Shown here: one piece after another, positions 29,665 through 38,716 of the stretch
Numbering within the stretch: the first letter of the stretch is position 1
How the letters are laid out: the number at the start of each line of letters is the position of its first letter
Notes under the pieces: generated by a model
Told to the model about the DNA's origin: nothing
The model's input: only the letters and a program-made list of their open reading frames with translations
The model's database searches: none
Program-made: the position numbers and the translations under genes
Virus record (IMG/VR): IMGVR_UViG_3300025011_000064
Location: 1 to 49,992 of that record
Strand: one strand, 5' to 3'
From: a virus
DNA length: 49,992 nt

Positions 29665-30177
29665 CTATTCCAGACCCAAGAGAGTCTTGAAGAAAGGGTT
29701 AGCTCCAGGGCTACCTCCACTTTGCGGTGGGGGAGTAGCAGTCATCGCTTCAGGTGGGACATTTTTCCCAAAAGTAGCCAGATTCTTAGCTGATGGCGAA
29801 GTTACCTTCATCGTAGTGCCATCAGCTGTCTGACTCCAATCTACCTTATCAGGCCCAGGAGTTCCGATGGGAGTAGGGGTAATCAACTTCTGCCACTCGC
29901 TCATCATATCTACTCCACTATTAGTACTTGCTGAGTCTGAAGGGGGTGTAGTACCCGAGGTATTAGGAGGCGCAGTAAGTTGCCCACCCCCCTGAGCCAA
30001 AATCTGCCTCATCATATCCCCTACTGCTTTCTGATTCTGAATCCTATTAATCAACCCAGAAGGATTCAATGCCTCTGACATTGGCTCACCTGCGCCAATA
30101 CTCTGGCCCATGTCTCCAATAGCCATAAGCATATTCGGGTCTTGAAGTAGTTTAGTAAAATCAATTCCTGCTACCAT
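29665..30177 (-). CDS. Unknown virion-cassette protein
   Basis: A 170-residue protein. Helical N-terminus (MVAGIDFTKLLQDPNMLMAI, GQSIGAGEPM) like minor internal proteins of podoviruses, then a Pro/Ser/Thr-rich disordered part. AAGGAG precedes the ATG. Lies between two likely ejection proteins, so probably packaged with them. No family name can be given. Confidence 0.75.
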   Translation of the reverse strand: MVAGIDFTKLLQDPNMLMAIGDMGQSIGAGEPMSEALNPSGLINRIQNQKAVGDMMRQILAQGGGQLTAPPNTSGTTPPSDSASTNSGVDMMSEWQKLITPTPIGTPGPDKVDWSQTADGTTMKVTSPSAKNLATFGKNVPPEAMTATPPPQSGGSPGANPFFKTLLGLE

Positions 30178-30192
30178 GATAGTCTCCTTATC

Positions 30193-31140
30193 TTAAGATG
30201 CTAAAAGTCCACCTATTCCACCTATTACTGCGCCACCAGCTGTCGCATAGGGATTACCCCCACTAATAGCCGCACCAGTGGCGGCCCCACTCAATGCCCC
30301 ACCCAGAACTGAAGCCCCAGTAGAGGGCATCCTCTCTTTACTAACCGCTGCACCAGAGATACTTGATAACATGTTAGCACCGTGCTGAAACAGTTCAATG
30401 CCCCAAGTTATATTCTTATCATCTATATCCAACTGCTCTTTAAGTTCCTCCTTCTTGAGAATAGCCTTCATCCTCCGAGCTTCCAGACCCACCTTAGTAA
30501 CTGTATCTCGATATGTTAACTTGGCAATAGCCAGTTGGATTTGATCTCTAACTCCCGAAACTATCAACCCATGATTCTCGAGTCTAAGCTTTGCCCCGAA
30601 GTCTGCAACTTCCCTCGTGTTGAATGCCTCTATCACAGCCTGCCCTACTACGAATGAAGAAGAGACTACTGCATTAATGTCCCTCATCCCTGCTTGAAAC
30701 CTAGGAAGCACATCACTATTCAACCTATCATCTAACGCATCCCCATGGGCAGTCATAGCAGCGTTTATAAGAGTAGCATCTAATGACCCACTTGCGGTAG
30801 TTACTAGATCATCATAACTTGTGGCCTCAAGAGAAGCTACCTTTCCTTCAAGAGTAGTAACTAGCGCCAAGAATGCAGTAATGTCAGCATCTGGATCAAA
30901 CGCCACTTCCCCCGAGTAAGGTGAGTTCGTAACTGCATCCTCTATCTTCTGCATCAAACAGGTGGAGGCTGTAAAGTGGACGTATGAGGTAGAAGTATAA
31001 TCTCCCCCATCCATCATATTTTCATGCTGCACCTTCATGTACTGGGGGTAGTCTACCACACCCGATGATCCACCTCCCCCACTTCCCCCCTTCCAACAAG
31101 TAGCAAGAATCTCAACTTTAGTAAGGCGCATTATACTCAT
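30193..31140 (-). CDS. Internal virion-like protein with Gly/Ala-rich end
   Basis: A 315-residue protein. The central part is long helices (RLENHGLIVSGVRDQIQLAI, KVGLEARRMKAILKKEELKE); the C-terminus is Gly/Ala-rich (GGALSGAATGAAISGGNPYA), a pattern typical of phage ejection proteins that insert into membranes. AGGAG in the preceding palindrome/leader gives the start at 31140. It resembles the 'virion associated protein' upstream of the giant ejection protein in other podoviruses. Confidence 0.78.
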   Translation of the reverse strand: MSIMRLTKVEILATCWKGGSGGGGSSGVVDYPQYMKVQHENMMDGGDYTSTSYVHFTASTCLMQKIEDAVTNSPYSGEVAFDPDADITAFLALVTTLEGKVASLEATSYDDLVTTASGSLDATLINAAMTAHGDALDDRLNSDVLPRFQAGMRDINAVVSSSFVVGQAVIEAFNTREVADFGAKLRLENHGLIVSGVRDQIQLAIAKLTYRDTVTKVGLEARRMKAILKKEELKEQLDIDDKNITWGIELFQHGANMLSSISGAAVSKERMPSTGASVLGGALSGAATGAAISGGNPYATAGGAVIGGIGGLLAS

Positions 31141-31148
31141 GGTGATCT

Positions 31149-31173
31149 CCTATGTTAATTAATTCAACACAGT
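31149..31173. repeat. 25-bp palindrome, copy 13
   Basis: On the minus strand the repeat ends CATAGG and, with the following AGATC, gives the ribosome site of the gene at 31140 (8 nt). It touches the stop of the upstream acetyltransferase-like gene. Confidence 0.82.
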
Positions 31174-31613
31174 TAAATTGGGAATGATACAAAGGTATAC
31201 TTAGTATCCGCCCCTATTGAGGCCGCATACTTAATTATTGACTTAACATCTGTATACCCAATCATCCTATGGCATCCTTGAGACTTAGCATATTTGAGAA
31301 GGGTCTCTCCTCCAGTAGCCCAACTCTCCAACTTCCCCTCACCATATCCATACACGCAGTAAATAAGTAAGGACCTAGTCCCACTGATCCCATCGAAGAG
31401 GATCGTAGTAAGTACCATCCCCGTGAGCACCGTCCCACTTTCCCGCTTCTCTGCACTCACCCACACGGTAATCTCACCTGTCATTACCGCGGTGAGAATG
31501 TTACTCATCCTGTCACTTTGCATTCCAACTGTAGGGGGAAGGGAGGCTTCTATAGCAACTCTCACATCTCCCCAATGTTTAGCAGCCTGTTCAGGCAGTA
31601 GCTTTATAAGCAT
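31173..31613 (-). CDS. GNAT-like protein of the virion cassette
   Basis: A 146-residue protein with the order of a GCN5-type acetyltransferase fold: strands TVLTGMVLTTILFDGI and SLLIYCVYGYG, then a helix (WATGGETLLKYAKSQGC) and RMIGYTDVKSIIKYAASIGA followed by a last strand. The acetyl-CoA loop is not a classical Q/RxxGxG/A, so activity is uncertain. GNAT-fold genes are recurrent in podovirus structural cassettes. The start overlaps the tail gene by 23 bases. Confidence 0.7.
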   Translation of the reverse strand: MLIKLLPEQAAKHWGDVRVAIEASLPPTVGMQSDRMSNILTAVMTGEITVWVSAEKRESGTVLTGMVLTTILFDGISGTRSLLIYCVYGYGEGKLESWATGGETLLKYAKSQGCHRMIGYTDVKSIIKYAASIGADTKYTFVSFPI

Positions 31614-32985
31614 CAGTTCCCCTCACAAATCTCTTATCGTCGAACTTAACCCTAGCTTTCACATACTTGATCTCAAGTCCTAGATAAGAGGCACAGTTAA
31701 TTTTTATCTTAAAATCCACCCCTTTACATGGTATAGTAACTACCCCTTGAGGATTAACATCTACCCATCCCGTATCTTCAAAAGCTGCTTCATTACTGTA
31801 TCTATAAGAAATAGCCACTTGGAGTACCGATGGACACACCCCACCTATCTCCACAGTATCTATAGTCTTCATTCCTCGAGTACCAAAGTCTATAACATCT
31901 GAGGTAAGATGGCCACTATTATCCCCACTATCCACCACTACGCCTCTGAGAACCCCTGCCATAACTCCAAGAGTAGTGGGTAGAATGGACACCTGCCCTA
32001 ATCCATACTTAGTATAGACATACCCCACTTCCCCATTCGTAATGTAGATCTCATCCATAGTGGGATTGTGAGATACTATAATCTCATCACCTAACATAGG
32101 TGAGAAATACTCTTGATACTCAGGCTCCGACATCTTCAGGTCCTTAGTCAGAACCCTAAAGTTTCCGGCTGTATCTACGAGGCCATGAAAGTTAACTCCC
32201 CCACCTACAGCCCCTCTACTTGCAACTCCAAAGTCAAAGGTCTCTATTATTCCAGGAGCCACACCTTCAAATTTAATGATTGCAATTCCACTTGCCCCGT
32301 ACACTACCACAACCCCGGGATTCCCCAACTTCATAACATGATAGATCTCCCCATACCAAGGCATGGGCCTATATCCTGAAACATTCCCCTGATCCAACCT
32401 AAAGGATGCAGCACCAATCTTACCCCAGAGTAGATAGTTAGAATCTACCTCACTTGCATCTGGATGGGTAGTCTTAGGGTCTCCTACTATAGCCTCTCGC
32501 CCACTCCCAACCAACTGCCCATTATAATTGCATACTGTGCCAAGGGTGGGCATTGTTGCTACATCATTATACTCCCAGATTCCACTCACGGGATCATAGT
32601 TAATCGTCACCCCTCCATTCGTCAACACTACATAATCATGAAAATCGGCCATTCTCCATACTCCCTGCGGAGCAGTGGGAAAGGAGTTATAATACACGGA
32701 GAGGTCTAGCTGAAGAGTAACAGTGTAATCACCGTTGATAGTATACACCTTATCTCTTGTACAGCAGACCCAATGCCTGAATCCGAAGAATATCTGAGGG
32801 AATGGGTAGTCAGCACTAATCCCTACCAAGGACCCAATTATAGTAGGCGCAGGGACCAGGCCCTGAACTCGGGGAATTACATTAAAACATTCAGTAAGAG
32901 CCTCACTGTTAAACGGCCCATCTGAATGTTTCCTCAACCCTTGAGTAATCTTGGTAAGTGTAATCCCTTGCTCTTTCACTCTCAC
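31591..32985 (-). CDS. Tail nozzle/stabilisation-type protein
   Basis: A 464-residue protein with many beta strands and propeller-like repeats: FFGFRHWVCCTRDKVYTING, VWRMADFHDYVVLTNGGVTI, then IWEYNDVATMPTLGT. This pattern is found in phage tail proteins such as P22 gp10-like or T7 gp12-like nozzle components. It starts at 32985, overlapping the adaptor gene stop. Likely forms the lower part of the short tail. The family call is from pattern only. Confidence 0.7.
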   Translation of the reverse strand: MRVKEQGITLTKITQGLRKHSDGPFNSEALTECFNVIPRVQGLVPAPTIIGSLVGISADYPFPQIFFGFRHWVCCTRDKVYTINGDYTVTLQLDLSVYYNSFPTAPQGVWRMADFHDYVVLTNGGVTINYDPVSGIWEYNDVATMPTLGTVCNYNGQLVGSGREAIVGDPKTTHPDASEVDSNYLLWGKIGAASFRLDQGNVSGYRPMPWYGEIYHVMKLGNPGVVVVYGASGIAIIKFEGVAPGIIETFDFGVASRGAVGGGVNFHGLVDTAGNFRVLTKDLKMSEPEYQEYFSPMLGDEIIVSHNPTMDEIYITNGEVGYVYTKYGLGQVSILPTTLGVMAGVLRGVVVDSGDNSGHLTSDVIDFGTRGMKTIDTVEIGGVCPSVLQVAISYRYSNEAAFEDTGWVDVNPQGVVTIPCKGVDFKIKINCASYLGLEIKYVKARVKFDDKRFVRGTDAYKATA

Positions 32986-33734
32986 CCCTCCATCTGATCA
33001 ACATCAGCACATTCTTGTGCTACACCATCCATATCTATACCAATCACCTCAGAGGCAATTGCATCTTCCCAATCCAACCTTCCCTCTCTATTCCTATGCA
33101 CGATCTCTAACTGCCTCATAGTGGCCATAATGAGAATATTAGGATGCTGCTCAGACCAGAATGAGGTGGAGGTATCACTGGTTAGGGGATCAGAGTAGAA
33201 GTTACCTATTACCTCAATAGTATAACTCCCATCAGCAGGAGGCATAAGAAACACCCCGTTATAAATTTGGTAGCCATCTACAAGTACATCCATCATGCCA
33301 CCAATCCCCCCACCTGGGACACCCGAATCTTGAACCATCCTCAACTGGGCAATTGCATAGTACTGTGGCCTCTCCTGCTCAATCCCTCCAAACACTCCTA
33401 CATAAGCTTGCTCAAGAGTCTTCTTATCCACCCCTCTAAGTTCATTATTCTGTACCTTAGTAAGTGGCAACCTAACAATATCACCAGCATCATCTACTCC
33501 TATACACCACACCTCAAGGACACTCCTAGAGTTAGTAAACTTAACCACATAATCCCCCGCTGCTATGTCGATGAATCTACGCCCAATGTTAGAAGGGATG
33601 TCTGCTACCCTATCCAGATACTTCTGTCCAGCATTTACATAAAAGTCTAACCCATTATCAGATCCATCTGAATTCACTAGGTCATACCGGCCAGTCTGAG
33701 TGCGGAAGAGTTGACGAAAGGTAAGTAAGTTCAT
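32982..33734 (-). CDS. Head-tail adaptor / tail tubular-like protein
   Basis: A 250-residue protein. NLLTFRQLFRTQTGRYDLVN, then GLDFYVNAGQKYLDRVADIP match phage adaptor proteins (gp6/tail-tubular-A group) that sit under the portal. The C-terminus has SEQHPNILIMATMRQLEIVH, a conserved helix of the same group. GGAG precedes the ATG. Placed between capsid and nozzle genes as expected. Confidence 0.78.
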   Translation of the reverse strand: MNLLTFRQLFRTQTGRYDLVNSDGSDNGLDFYVNAGQKYLDRVADIPSNIGRRFIDIAAGDYVVKFTNSRSVLEVWCIGVDDAGDIVRLPLTKVQNNELRGVDKKTLEQAYVGVFGGIEQERPQYYAIAQLRMVQDSGVPGGGIGGMMDVLVDGYQIYNGVFLMPPADGSYTIEVIGNFYSDPLTSDTSTSFWSEQHPNILIMATMRQLEIVHRNREGRLDWEDAIASEVIGIDMDGVAQECADVDQMEG

Positions 33735-33735
33735 A

Positions 33736-33972
33736 TTATAACTCCATATTCAAACTGGCATTAACACTCACTACATTTCCCTTATCTTCATTATACCACA
33801 TCGGGGCGCAACAAGTTTCCCTCTCTTGCTGATCCCGCTTTCTAACCGTATCTATATATCCCACTCTGATACCAGTATCACTTTCGAAACTCTGAATTGC
33901 TTCGGCAATAGTAGTATTTAACTTCGACCGTAAATCTTCAACTTCCTTAATAGTCAAATTTTTGTTAGCCAT
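33736..33972 (-). CDS. Small unknown protein between capsid and adaptor
   Basis: A 78-residue protein: Lys/Glu-rich helices (LTIKEVEDLRSKLNTTIAEA), then GIRVGYIDTVR, a feature seen in small phage proteins next to adaptors. The ATG at 33972 lies 8 nt after a palindrome copy (TAGGAAA). No assigned role; may be a head-completion or regulatory factor. Confidence 0.72.
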   Translation of the reverse strand: MANKNLTIKEVEDLRSKLNTTIAEAIQSFESDTGIRVGYIDTVRKRDQQERETCCAPMWYNEDKGNVVSVNASLNMEL

Positions 33973-33980
33973 TTTAATTT

Positions 33981-34005
33981 CCTACATTAATTTATTCAAC
34001 AAAGG
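33981..34005. repeat. 25-bp palindrome, copy 14
   Basis: Core TTAATTTATTCAAC; minus-strand 3' end ATGTAGGA supplies the ribosome site of the 33972 start. The outer right arm is degraded (AAAGG). Confidence 0.75.
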
Positions 34006-34057
34006 GATGGGAGACTTGCTCCCACCCCTCACTACACCCCAACCTACTTACCCTAAA

Positions 34058-35362
34058 CTACACAGCATTATCCGTACCAAACCCATACAGATAACCCCAA
34101 CCATCCGGGTGATGATACTCCATGCCACCCTCAGTGAGGTACTCTTCCTTGATTCCATCCCTGGAAGTCCAGCCACCTTTCTTCAGCCTATCATCGGCCT
34201 TATACATCGTGTCATCGATGAAGCGGAATTTCAAATCCTTCGGTTCAAAGATAACCATCGAGTGGCGAGTGGTGGTCTCGTAGGAGAAGAGAGGATGCCG
34301 CATCATGTTGATCACACCGAAGGCAGTCACCCAACGAGTCACCTTAATCCCGTAGGATTCAGTTGACTCAGTGTAGTCAAAGTTCCCACCTGACTTGATC
34401 AACTTGTTGATTGCCTGGATGGCGCCTGATCCAGCCAGAGCCAACTTCTCAGTACTGCCCTTCCTGAAGATAACCTCAAGCTGGGTATCCAGCCAATCCT
34501 CCCCACCCTGCAACCACGTCTGCCCAGCATAATCAGTGTTGGTGACAAAGTTATTCACCGTACCTGTTGATCCACCCTGTCCAGTATACCCTCCACGGAT
34601 AGCAGGGATCAGGCCCAAAGTAGTGCGCTCAGGCTTACCATTATCCCCGGTACGCTCCGACGGAACGCCGAACAAGAAGGCCTTCTCCATCTCGATTCCG
34701 TGCAACTCAAGTGCTTCTCTCTTAGCCTCCTTATACTGCTCACCTGTTCTCAATCGAGTCTTCATAGCCGTACGAGTCATCTCCAGAGGAGTCCTGAAGA
34801 TCTGGGTAAAGTTGTACCACTTCACCGGGTCATATGCAATAGCATCCGGCATCGCCGCACCCTCGCTATTGATATTACCCACAATGAGAAGAGTGTCACA
34901 ATTGCTGAGATCCCCAGCAGTGGAGTTGTCATCAGCTTCCAGCAACACCACTTGAATGTACGAGCTAGATCCATTGGAAGATCTCCCTACTACTTTACCA
35001 TTCACATCTACCGAGAGATCACTGGCGTCTCTCAATAAGACCTGATGCCCGATCCTGATCTGAGTCAGGTCCGCTGCGGACATCTTGAAGTAGAGGACAT
35101 CCTCTGCAGTGGCCCCAGACACGTAGGCCGAACTGAGGCCCGAGTCAGAGTAGACGCCCGTAACGGTGGCATTCTGAGTAGCCAGATCCTTAGTCCACCA
35201 GTTAAACTCTGGGTCATCTGTCTTCTCACTTGCCATCTTACTCATGATAGCAGTCAAGGGCATATCCCCATTCGGATAACGATAGAGAATCGCCTCCCTC
35301 CAATTCTTCGGGCGCTGATCAGTTACCCAGTCACCATTTCCACGCATACCTAAAAATGCCAT
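34058..35362 (-). CDS. Major capsid protein, SU10/DUF5309-like
   Basis: A 434-residue protein. The N-terminus RPKNWREAILYRYPNGDMPL, TAIMSKMASEKTDDPEFNWW and later FTQIFRTPLEMTRTAMKTRL are typical of the SU10/phiEco32-type major capsid family with HK97 fold. The C-terminal part (YLTEGGMEYHHPDGWGYLYG) matches the same family. GGAGGT precedes the ATG. The scaffold-like gene lies upstream (transcriptionally) and adaptor genes downstream. No protease is seen. Confidence 0.85.
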   Translation of the reverse strand: MAFLGMRGNGDWVTDQRPKNWREAILYRYPNGDMPLTAIMSKMASEKTDDPEFNWWTKDLATQNATVTGVYSDSGLSSAYVSGATAEDVLYFKMSAADLTQIRIGHQVLLRDASDLSVDVNGKVVGRSSNGSSSYIQVVLLEADDNSTAGDLSNCDTLLIVGNINSEGAAMPDAIAYDPVKWYNFTQIFRTPLEMTRTAMKTRLRTGEQYKEAKREALELHGIEMEKAFLFGVPSERTGDNGKPERTTLGLIPAIRGGYTGQGGSTGTVNNFVTNTDYAGQTWLQGGEDWLDTQLEVIFRKGSTEKLALAGSGAIQAINKLIKSGGNFDYTESTESYGIKVTRWVTAFGVINMMRHPLFSYETTTRHSMVIFEPKDLKFRFIDDTMYKADDRLKKGGWTSRDGIKEEYLTEGGMEYHHPDGWGYLYGFGTDNAV

Positions 35363-35397
35363 ATCTATACCTCCGAAATATTTACTTAAAGTTTAAT

Positions 35398-35422
35398 GCT
35401 ACGTTTCAAAATTAAACATAGC
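35398..35422. repeat. 25-bp palindrome, divergent copy 15
   Basis: Arms GCTACGTTT and AAACATAGC kept, centre changed to CAAAATT. It lies 35 nt upstream of the capsid gene start, between the capsid and decoration-like genes. Confidence 0.65.
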
Positions 35423-35424
35423 AA

Positions 35425-36663
35425 TTAGGTTATAGCTGCTCCACTAACTCCAATCACTGTCCACTTAGCCCCACATGCTACGAGGATAGCCGTATCCCCT
35501 ACTGCATCAAAGGTAAGTGTGGTTCCTGCTGACGCACCCGCGACATTCAGCACCTCAGTAAGGGCCATAGTAACGTCACCATTATCAACTGTCATCCTGA
35601 TAGTTTTAATCTGCCCAGTCATGATACTATTCGGGGCAGCCAACGTCACCGCACCTGCCCCAACCAGTTCAAGATTAGTGTTCTTCAATAGTACAGACAC
35701 AGCACCAGCAGCAGTCACTGTCTCAGTCTGGGCACTAACATCTGAGGAAAAGTTAATTTCCGCTGTGGTAGCAGTTACCCCATCCAAGATGTTAAGCTCC
35801 GCAGCATCTGCTGTAACCTGGGTCTCAGCACCTGAGGCCCCAATATGCAGAGCTGTTATCTTAGCTACCCCAGTATTAACATTGGCATCTGCAATCACCG
35901 CCTTAGATGCCACTTGCGTGCCCGCAGTAGCACCCTGGAGAACATCCATCTCAGCAAGTGAAAGGGCAGCAGTGGACATTGCAACATATGCTGAAGCTGC
36001 ACCTGGATCGGAATATGCGATAGTGGTGGCCTGACCCATCTCCAGAAATGACTGAATTACTGTGGTATCCCCAGTCTGGTCACCCACACGAATGCTAAGT
36101 TTACCTCGGGCAGCCGTAGATGGGAATATATCAACTGTACCCGCCACGCCTGAAGACCCAGCATCCAAATCCCCACCTGCAACTTGGAAGTCTCCAGTGG
36201 ACTTAGTCACCGTGACTACACCGGCATTAGTGATAGTAGCATCACCTGAAAGTGACACGCTAGTCATCGTAGTACCATTACCTACAAGAATCTTAGCATC
36301 TCCTTCACCTGCCAGAGCAGTAGCTGCACCAGCTGCATTCCCGATCAACACGCTACCCTGTGCCAGGGCAATCTCTCCAGCAGTCACCGCACCTATGGCA
36401 TTGAAGTTACATGAAGTGTTCGTTCCGATATTCTCATACAACCCAGTAGCCCCCGTGGCTACATTCCTATCGATAAACAAACACCCTTTAGCATATCCAG
36501 AAGTAGCACCCGTAGGAACATCAGTACCAGTAGCAATGAGTACATCATTGCTCTTATCTCGCATCAGCACGAGAATCTGGCCTGTTGTCCCCGCTAAGGT
36601 GGCCGATACTGGATCGCCCCAGGGATTGATCCCAACCTTAGATAATCTTCCAGCTAAACTCAT
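35425..36663 (-). CDS. Repetitive head-fibre or decoration-type structural protein
   Basis: A 412-residue Ala/Gly/Thr/Val-rich protein. It contains fibre-type repeats such as GDATITNAGVVTVTKSTGDF and AAELNILDGVTATTAEINFS, seen in phage head fibres, tail fibres and decoration proteins. The ATG at 36663 with AAGGAGGTG is better than the GTG three bases earlier. Position just upstream of the capsid gene, in the same operon, suggests a capsid-attached fibre rather than a receptor-binding tail fibre. Confidence 0.7.
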   Translation of the reverse strand: MSLAGRLSKVGINPWGDPVSATLAGTTGQILVLMRDKSNDVLIATGTDVPTGATSGYAKGCLFIDRNVATGATGLYENIGTNTSCNFNAIGAVTAGEIALAQGSVLIGNAAGAATALAGEGDAKILVGNGTTMTSVSLSGDATITNAGVVTVTKSTGDFQVAGGDLDAGSSGVAGTVDIFPSTAARGKLSIRVGDQTGDTTVIQSFLEMGQATTIAYSDPGAASAYVAMSTAALSLAEMDVLQGATAGTQVASKAVIADANVNTGVAKITALHIGASGAETQVTADAAELNILDGVTATTAEINFSSDVSAQTETVTAAGAVSVLLKNTNLELVGAGAVTLAAPNSIMTGQIKTIRMTVDNGDVTMALTEVLNVAGASAGTTLTFDAVGDTAILVACGAKWTVIGVSGAAIT

Positions 36664-36674
36664 CACTCACCTCC

Positions 36675-37457
36675 TTACAGGTAAGAACTTTCGAATTCTT
36701 CCAGAACAAGTGCCCCAGTCTGAGATGCATTTGCCTGGAGGAAGAACAAGAAGGGAATAACCGTCTCACCTGCATCAAAGGAGAAAGCCGCGGTAACAGT
36801 AGGAGCAGCGCCATCGATCTTATACGTTACTACCCCAGCCGCAGATACATCCACCCGCAACTCATGAATCCCTGCATCGGCCCAATCGTCAGTAGTGTCA
36901 GTGGTAGCAGTAGCACCCCCATTGAGAATGGTCTCAATAGTGATATTTCCACTAATCACATTCAACACTGCCATCTCATCATAGTCGTCCAAATTCGCCT
37001 GAGCTGCCTCCGCCTTGCGGAACCCGAAGGCACAATCATCGGTACCGGCTACAGTCGCGATGGAGAATCTGAGGCGTGCATAGAAGGCGGTGCCTACTGT
37101 ATAAGCCCTCGGGGCCTTGGAGGTAATACCCCCAGCAAATGCCACCTCCCTACCATCGTTATCAGTCTGGTCCCCTGCCACTGAGCACCCAGTAGCTGCA
37201 AGCACTCCGAGCCCCGTGATAGTCTGTGTGCCTCTGGCACTATACTCGAATGAGTTTCCAGACCCAGGAAAGAATGCGGTATTCGCGGCTGACCCAGTCC
37301 CACTTGCCAATGCCACCGTAGCCGCATTAGACAGGCAGAAAGGCTGAGTGTCAAATTTCTCCAAGCAATACCTCTTGGAATTATCCGCTTTGACAGCGCC
37401 AGTTACGGCGATATCACCTACCATCAACTTGTCAATAAATCTTCCTTCACCAGCCAT
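36675..37457 (-). CDS. Beta-sandwich structural protein, possibly capsid decoration
   Basis: A 260-residue protein rich in beta-type stretches: FYARLRFSIATVAGTDDCAF, then AGIHELRVDVSAAGVVTYKI and VIPFLFFLQANASQTG. The order (capped strands with a long loop and the final ALVLEEFESSYL) resembles a concanavalin-like jelly roll. AAGGAGG upstream. Two consecutive non-capsid structural genes lie between scaffold and capsid, so a decoration role is the best guess. Confidence 0.65.
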   Translation of the reverse strand: MAGEGRFIDKLMVGDIAVTGAVKADNSKRYCLEKFDTQPFCLSNAATVALASGTGSAANTAFFPGSGNSFEYSARGTQTITGLGVLAATGCSVAGDQTDNDGREVAFAGGITSKAPRAYTVGTAFYARLRFSIATVAGTDDCAFGFRKAEAAQANLDDYDEMAVLNVISGNITIETILNGGATATTDTTDDWADAGIHELRVDVSAAGVVTYKIDGAAPTVTAAFSFDAGETVIPFLFFLQANASQTGALVLEEFESSYL

Positions 37458-37469
37458 ATTCTAACCTCC

Positions 37470-38408
37470 TTAGTCAGAAATGAGATCGTTGATTTCATCT
37501 ATCAAGCCCCCACTAGGGGCAGGTTTACTCTTCACACTCTGCGAACCGCCGGGAAGGGAGGGCTTAGTCGGCTTAGCCGCATCTTCCTTCTCCTGCTTCT
37601 TAACCTCCTTAGCAATCCCCAGAGTTGTGTAAGCACGAGTAGCTGCTTCACTAAGCACCTGTACTACATTCCACTCCGGATGCTCAGCCGCTACTTCATT
37701 CGCCACGTTCCCTACAAACACCTTAACAGGTTTCAAGTTGGGATGCTCACCATAAAACTGCTTGGCAATATCCCTCATCGCCGATTGCCTGTTGACATAA
37801 GATCCTACTACATTCGGCACTGCTGTCAGCACGTGCTCAGATGTAGAGTTCCTGATAGCCCCCGCGAATTGCTTCATAAAGTCTATGAAACTCTCCTTGG
37901 TTTCCATCGTCTTGTCGTAATCAATCTTGGACAAGAAATCTTCCAGGATGGCATCTGGAGTGGCTACTGCCACAACCGCAGACGCTGGAGTCGGTACTGT
38001 GGAGGGAGTAGTCACAGGGGGAGTTGGAGCAACCCCACTACTCAACTTCTCCACAAGACTCTGCAAAGTTGCAATCTGCGCCTTGAGAGCAGCCAACTCA
38101 CTATCCCCTGTCGGCGTAGCAGAGGGGGTAGGTACAACTTCACCAGTAGGACTAGGAATCTCACCAACTCCAGGATCTGCCTCAGGAGGCGTTACCTCTG
38201 GGGTAGGAGTTACACTTTCCCCACTGAGATTATCTCCAGAAGGTGCTTCAGGCACACTTCCTTCTTCACCCAAGGGTACATCACCCACCGGCTCTACAAC
38301 CTCAGTTACATCTAACAAGTCATTAATTTCATCTTCCATTGTAGGAAGAGGGTTCCCAACTGTAGTATCATCAGGCCCAAACACTACTCGTGCATAAAAC
38401 TTTCTCAT
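37470..38408 (-). CDS. Scaffolding-like protein
   Basis: A 312-residue protein. The first half is acidic and Pro/Thr/Ser-rich; then comes a coiled coil (ELAALKAQIATLQSLVEKLS), a helical domain and a basic Lys/Pro/Ser end. Length, composition and position between portal and capsid fit a scaffolding protein that directs procapsid assembly and leaves before DNA packaging. Scaffolds are poorly conserved in sequence, so the call rests on these traits. Confidence 0.75.
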   Translation of the reverse strand: MRKFYARVVFGPDDTTVGNPLPTMEDEINDLLDVTEVVEPVGDVPLGEEGSVPEAPSGDNLSGESVTPTPEVTPPEADPGVGEIPSPTGEVVPTPSATPTGDSELAALKAQIATLQSLVEKLSSGVAPTPPVTTPSTVPTPASAVVAVATPDAILEDFLSKIDYDKTMETKESFIDFMKQFAGAIRNSTSEHVLTAVPNVVGSYVNRQSAMRDIAKQFYGEHPNLKPVKVFVGNVANEVAAEHPEWNVVQVLSEAATRAYTTLGIAKEVKKQEKEDAAKPTKPSLPGGSQSVKSKPAPSGGLIDEINDLISD

Positions 38409-38410
38409 AA

Positions 38411-38716
38411 CTAATCCTCTTTGTTTTGATTATATCTTTCAGTATTAGACACACTGTTCTCATACAGGTCAGTAAAGATTCCAGATACCAACCTAAGTGC
38501 CTGAATACCTCCTTGGGTTTTAAGAAATGTTTTCGAATCTGCTACCTCAATCACATCGCGCATCTGCTCTATTCTTATAGCAAGTTCGCGCAAGAAATCT
38601 AGGTGAATACTTCCTTCGAGAAATGACTTGAGGATGTCAGGTGAAGTTCTAGGAGAATAATCTCTAACCTGCTCAATCACATTCTTTAATTCTTCAGGTG
38701 TTAACTTATCACTCAT
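38411..38716 (-). CDS. Small unknown protein between portal and scaffold
   Basis: A 101-residue helical protein (LTPEELKNVIEQVRDYSPRT) ending in a Gln/Asn-rich tail. It overlaps the portal stop by 8 bases. No family recognised. Position suggests a minor head-assembly factor. Confidence 0.72.
   Translation of the reverse strand: MSDKLTPEELKNVIEQVRDYSPRTSPDILKSFLEGSIHLDFLRELAIRIEQMRDVIEVADSKTFLKTQGGIQALRLVSGIFTDLYENSVSNTERYNQNKED

Noticed and set aside
36062-36760. 232-residue plus-strand frame in the structural cassette
   Set aside because: Antisense to fibre/decoration genes; Pro/Ala/Val-rich reverse reading of Ala/Gly/Thr codons, no ribosome site.
37680-38315. 211-residue plus-strand frame opposite the scaffold gene
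   Set aside because: Shadow of the scaffold-like gene; Arg/His/Tyr-rich reading typical of an antisense frame.
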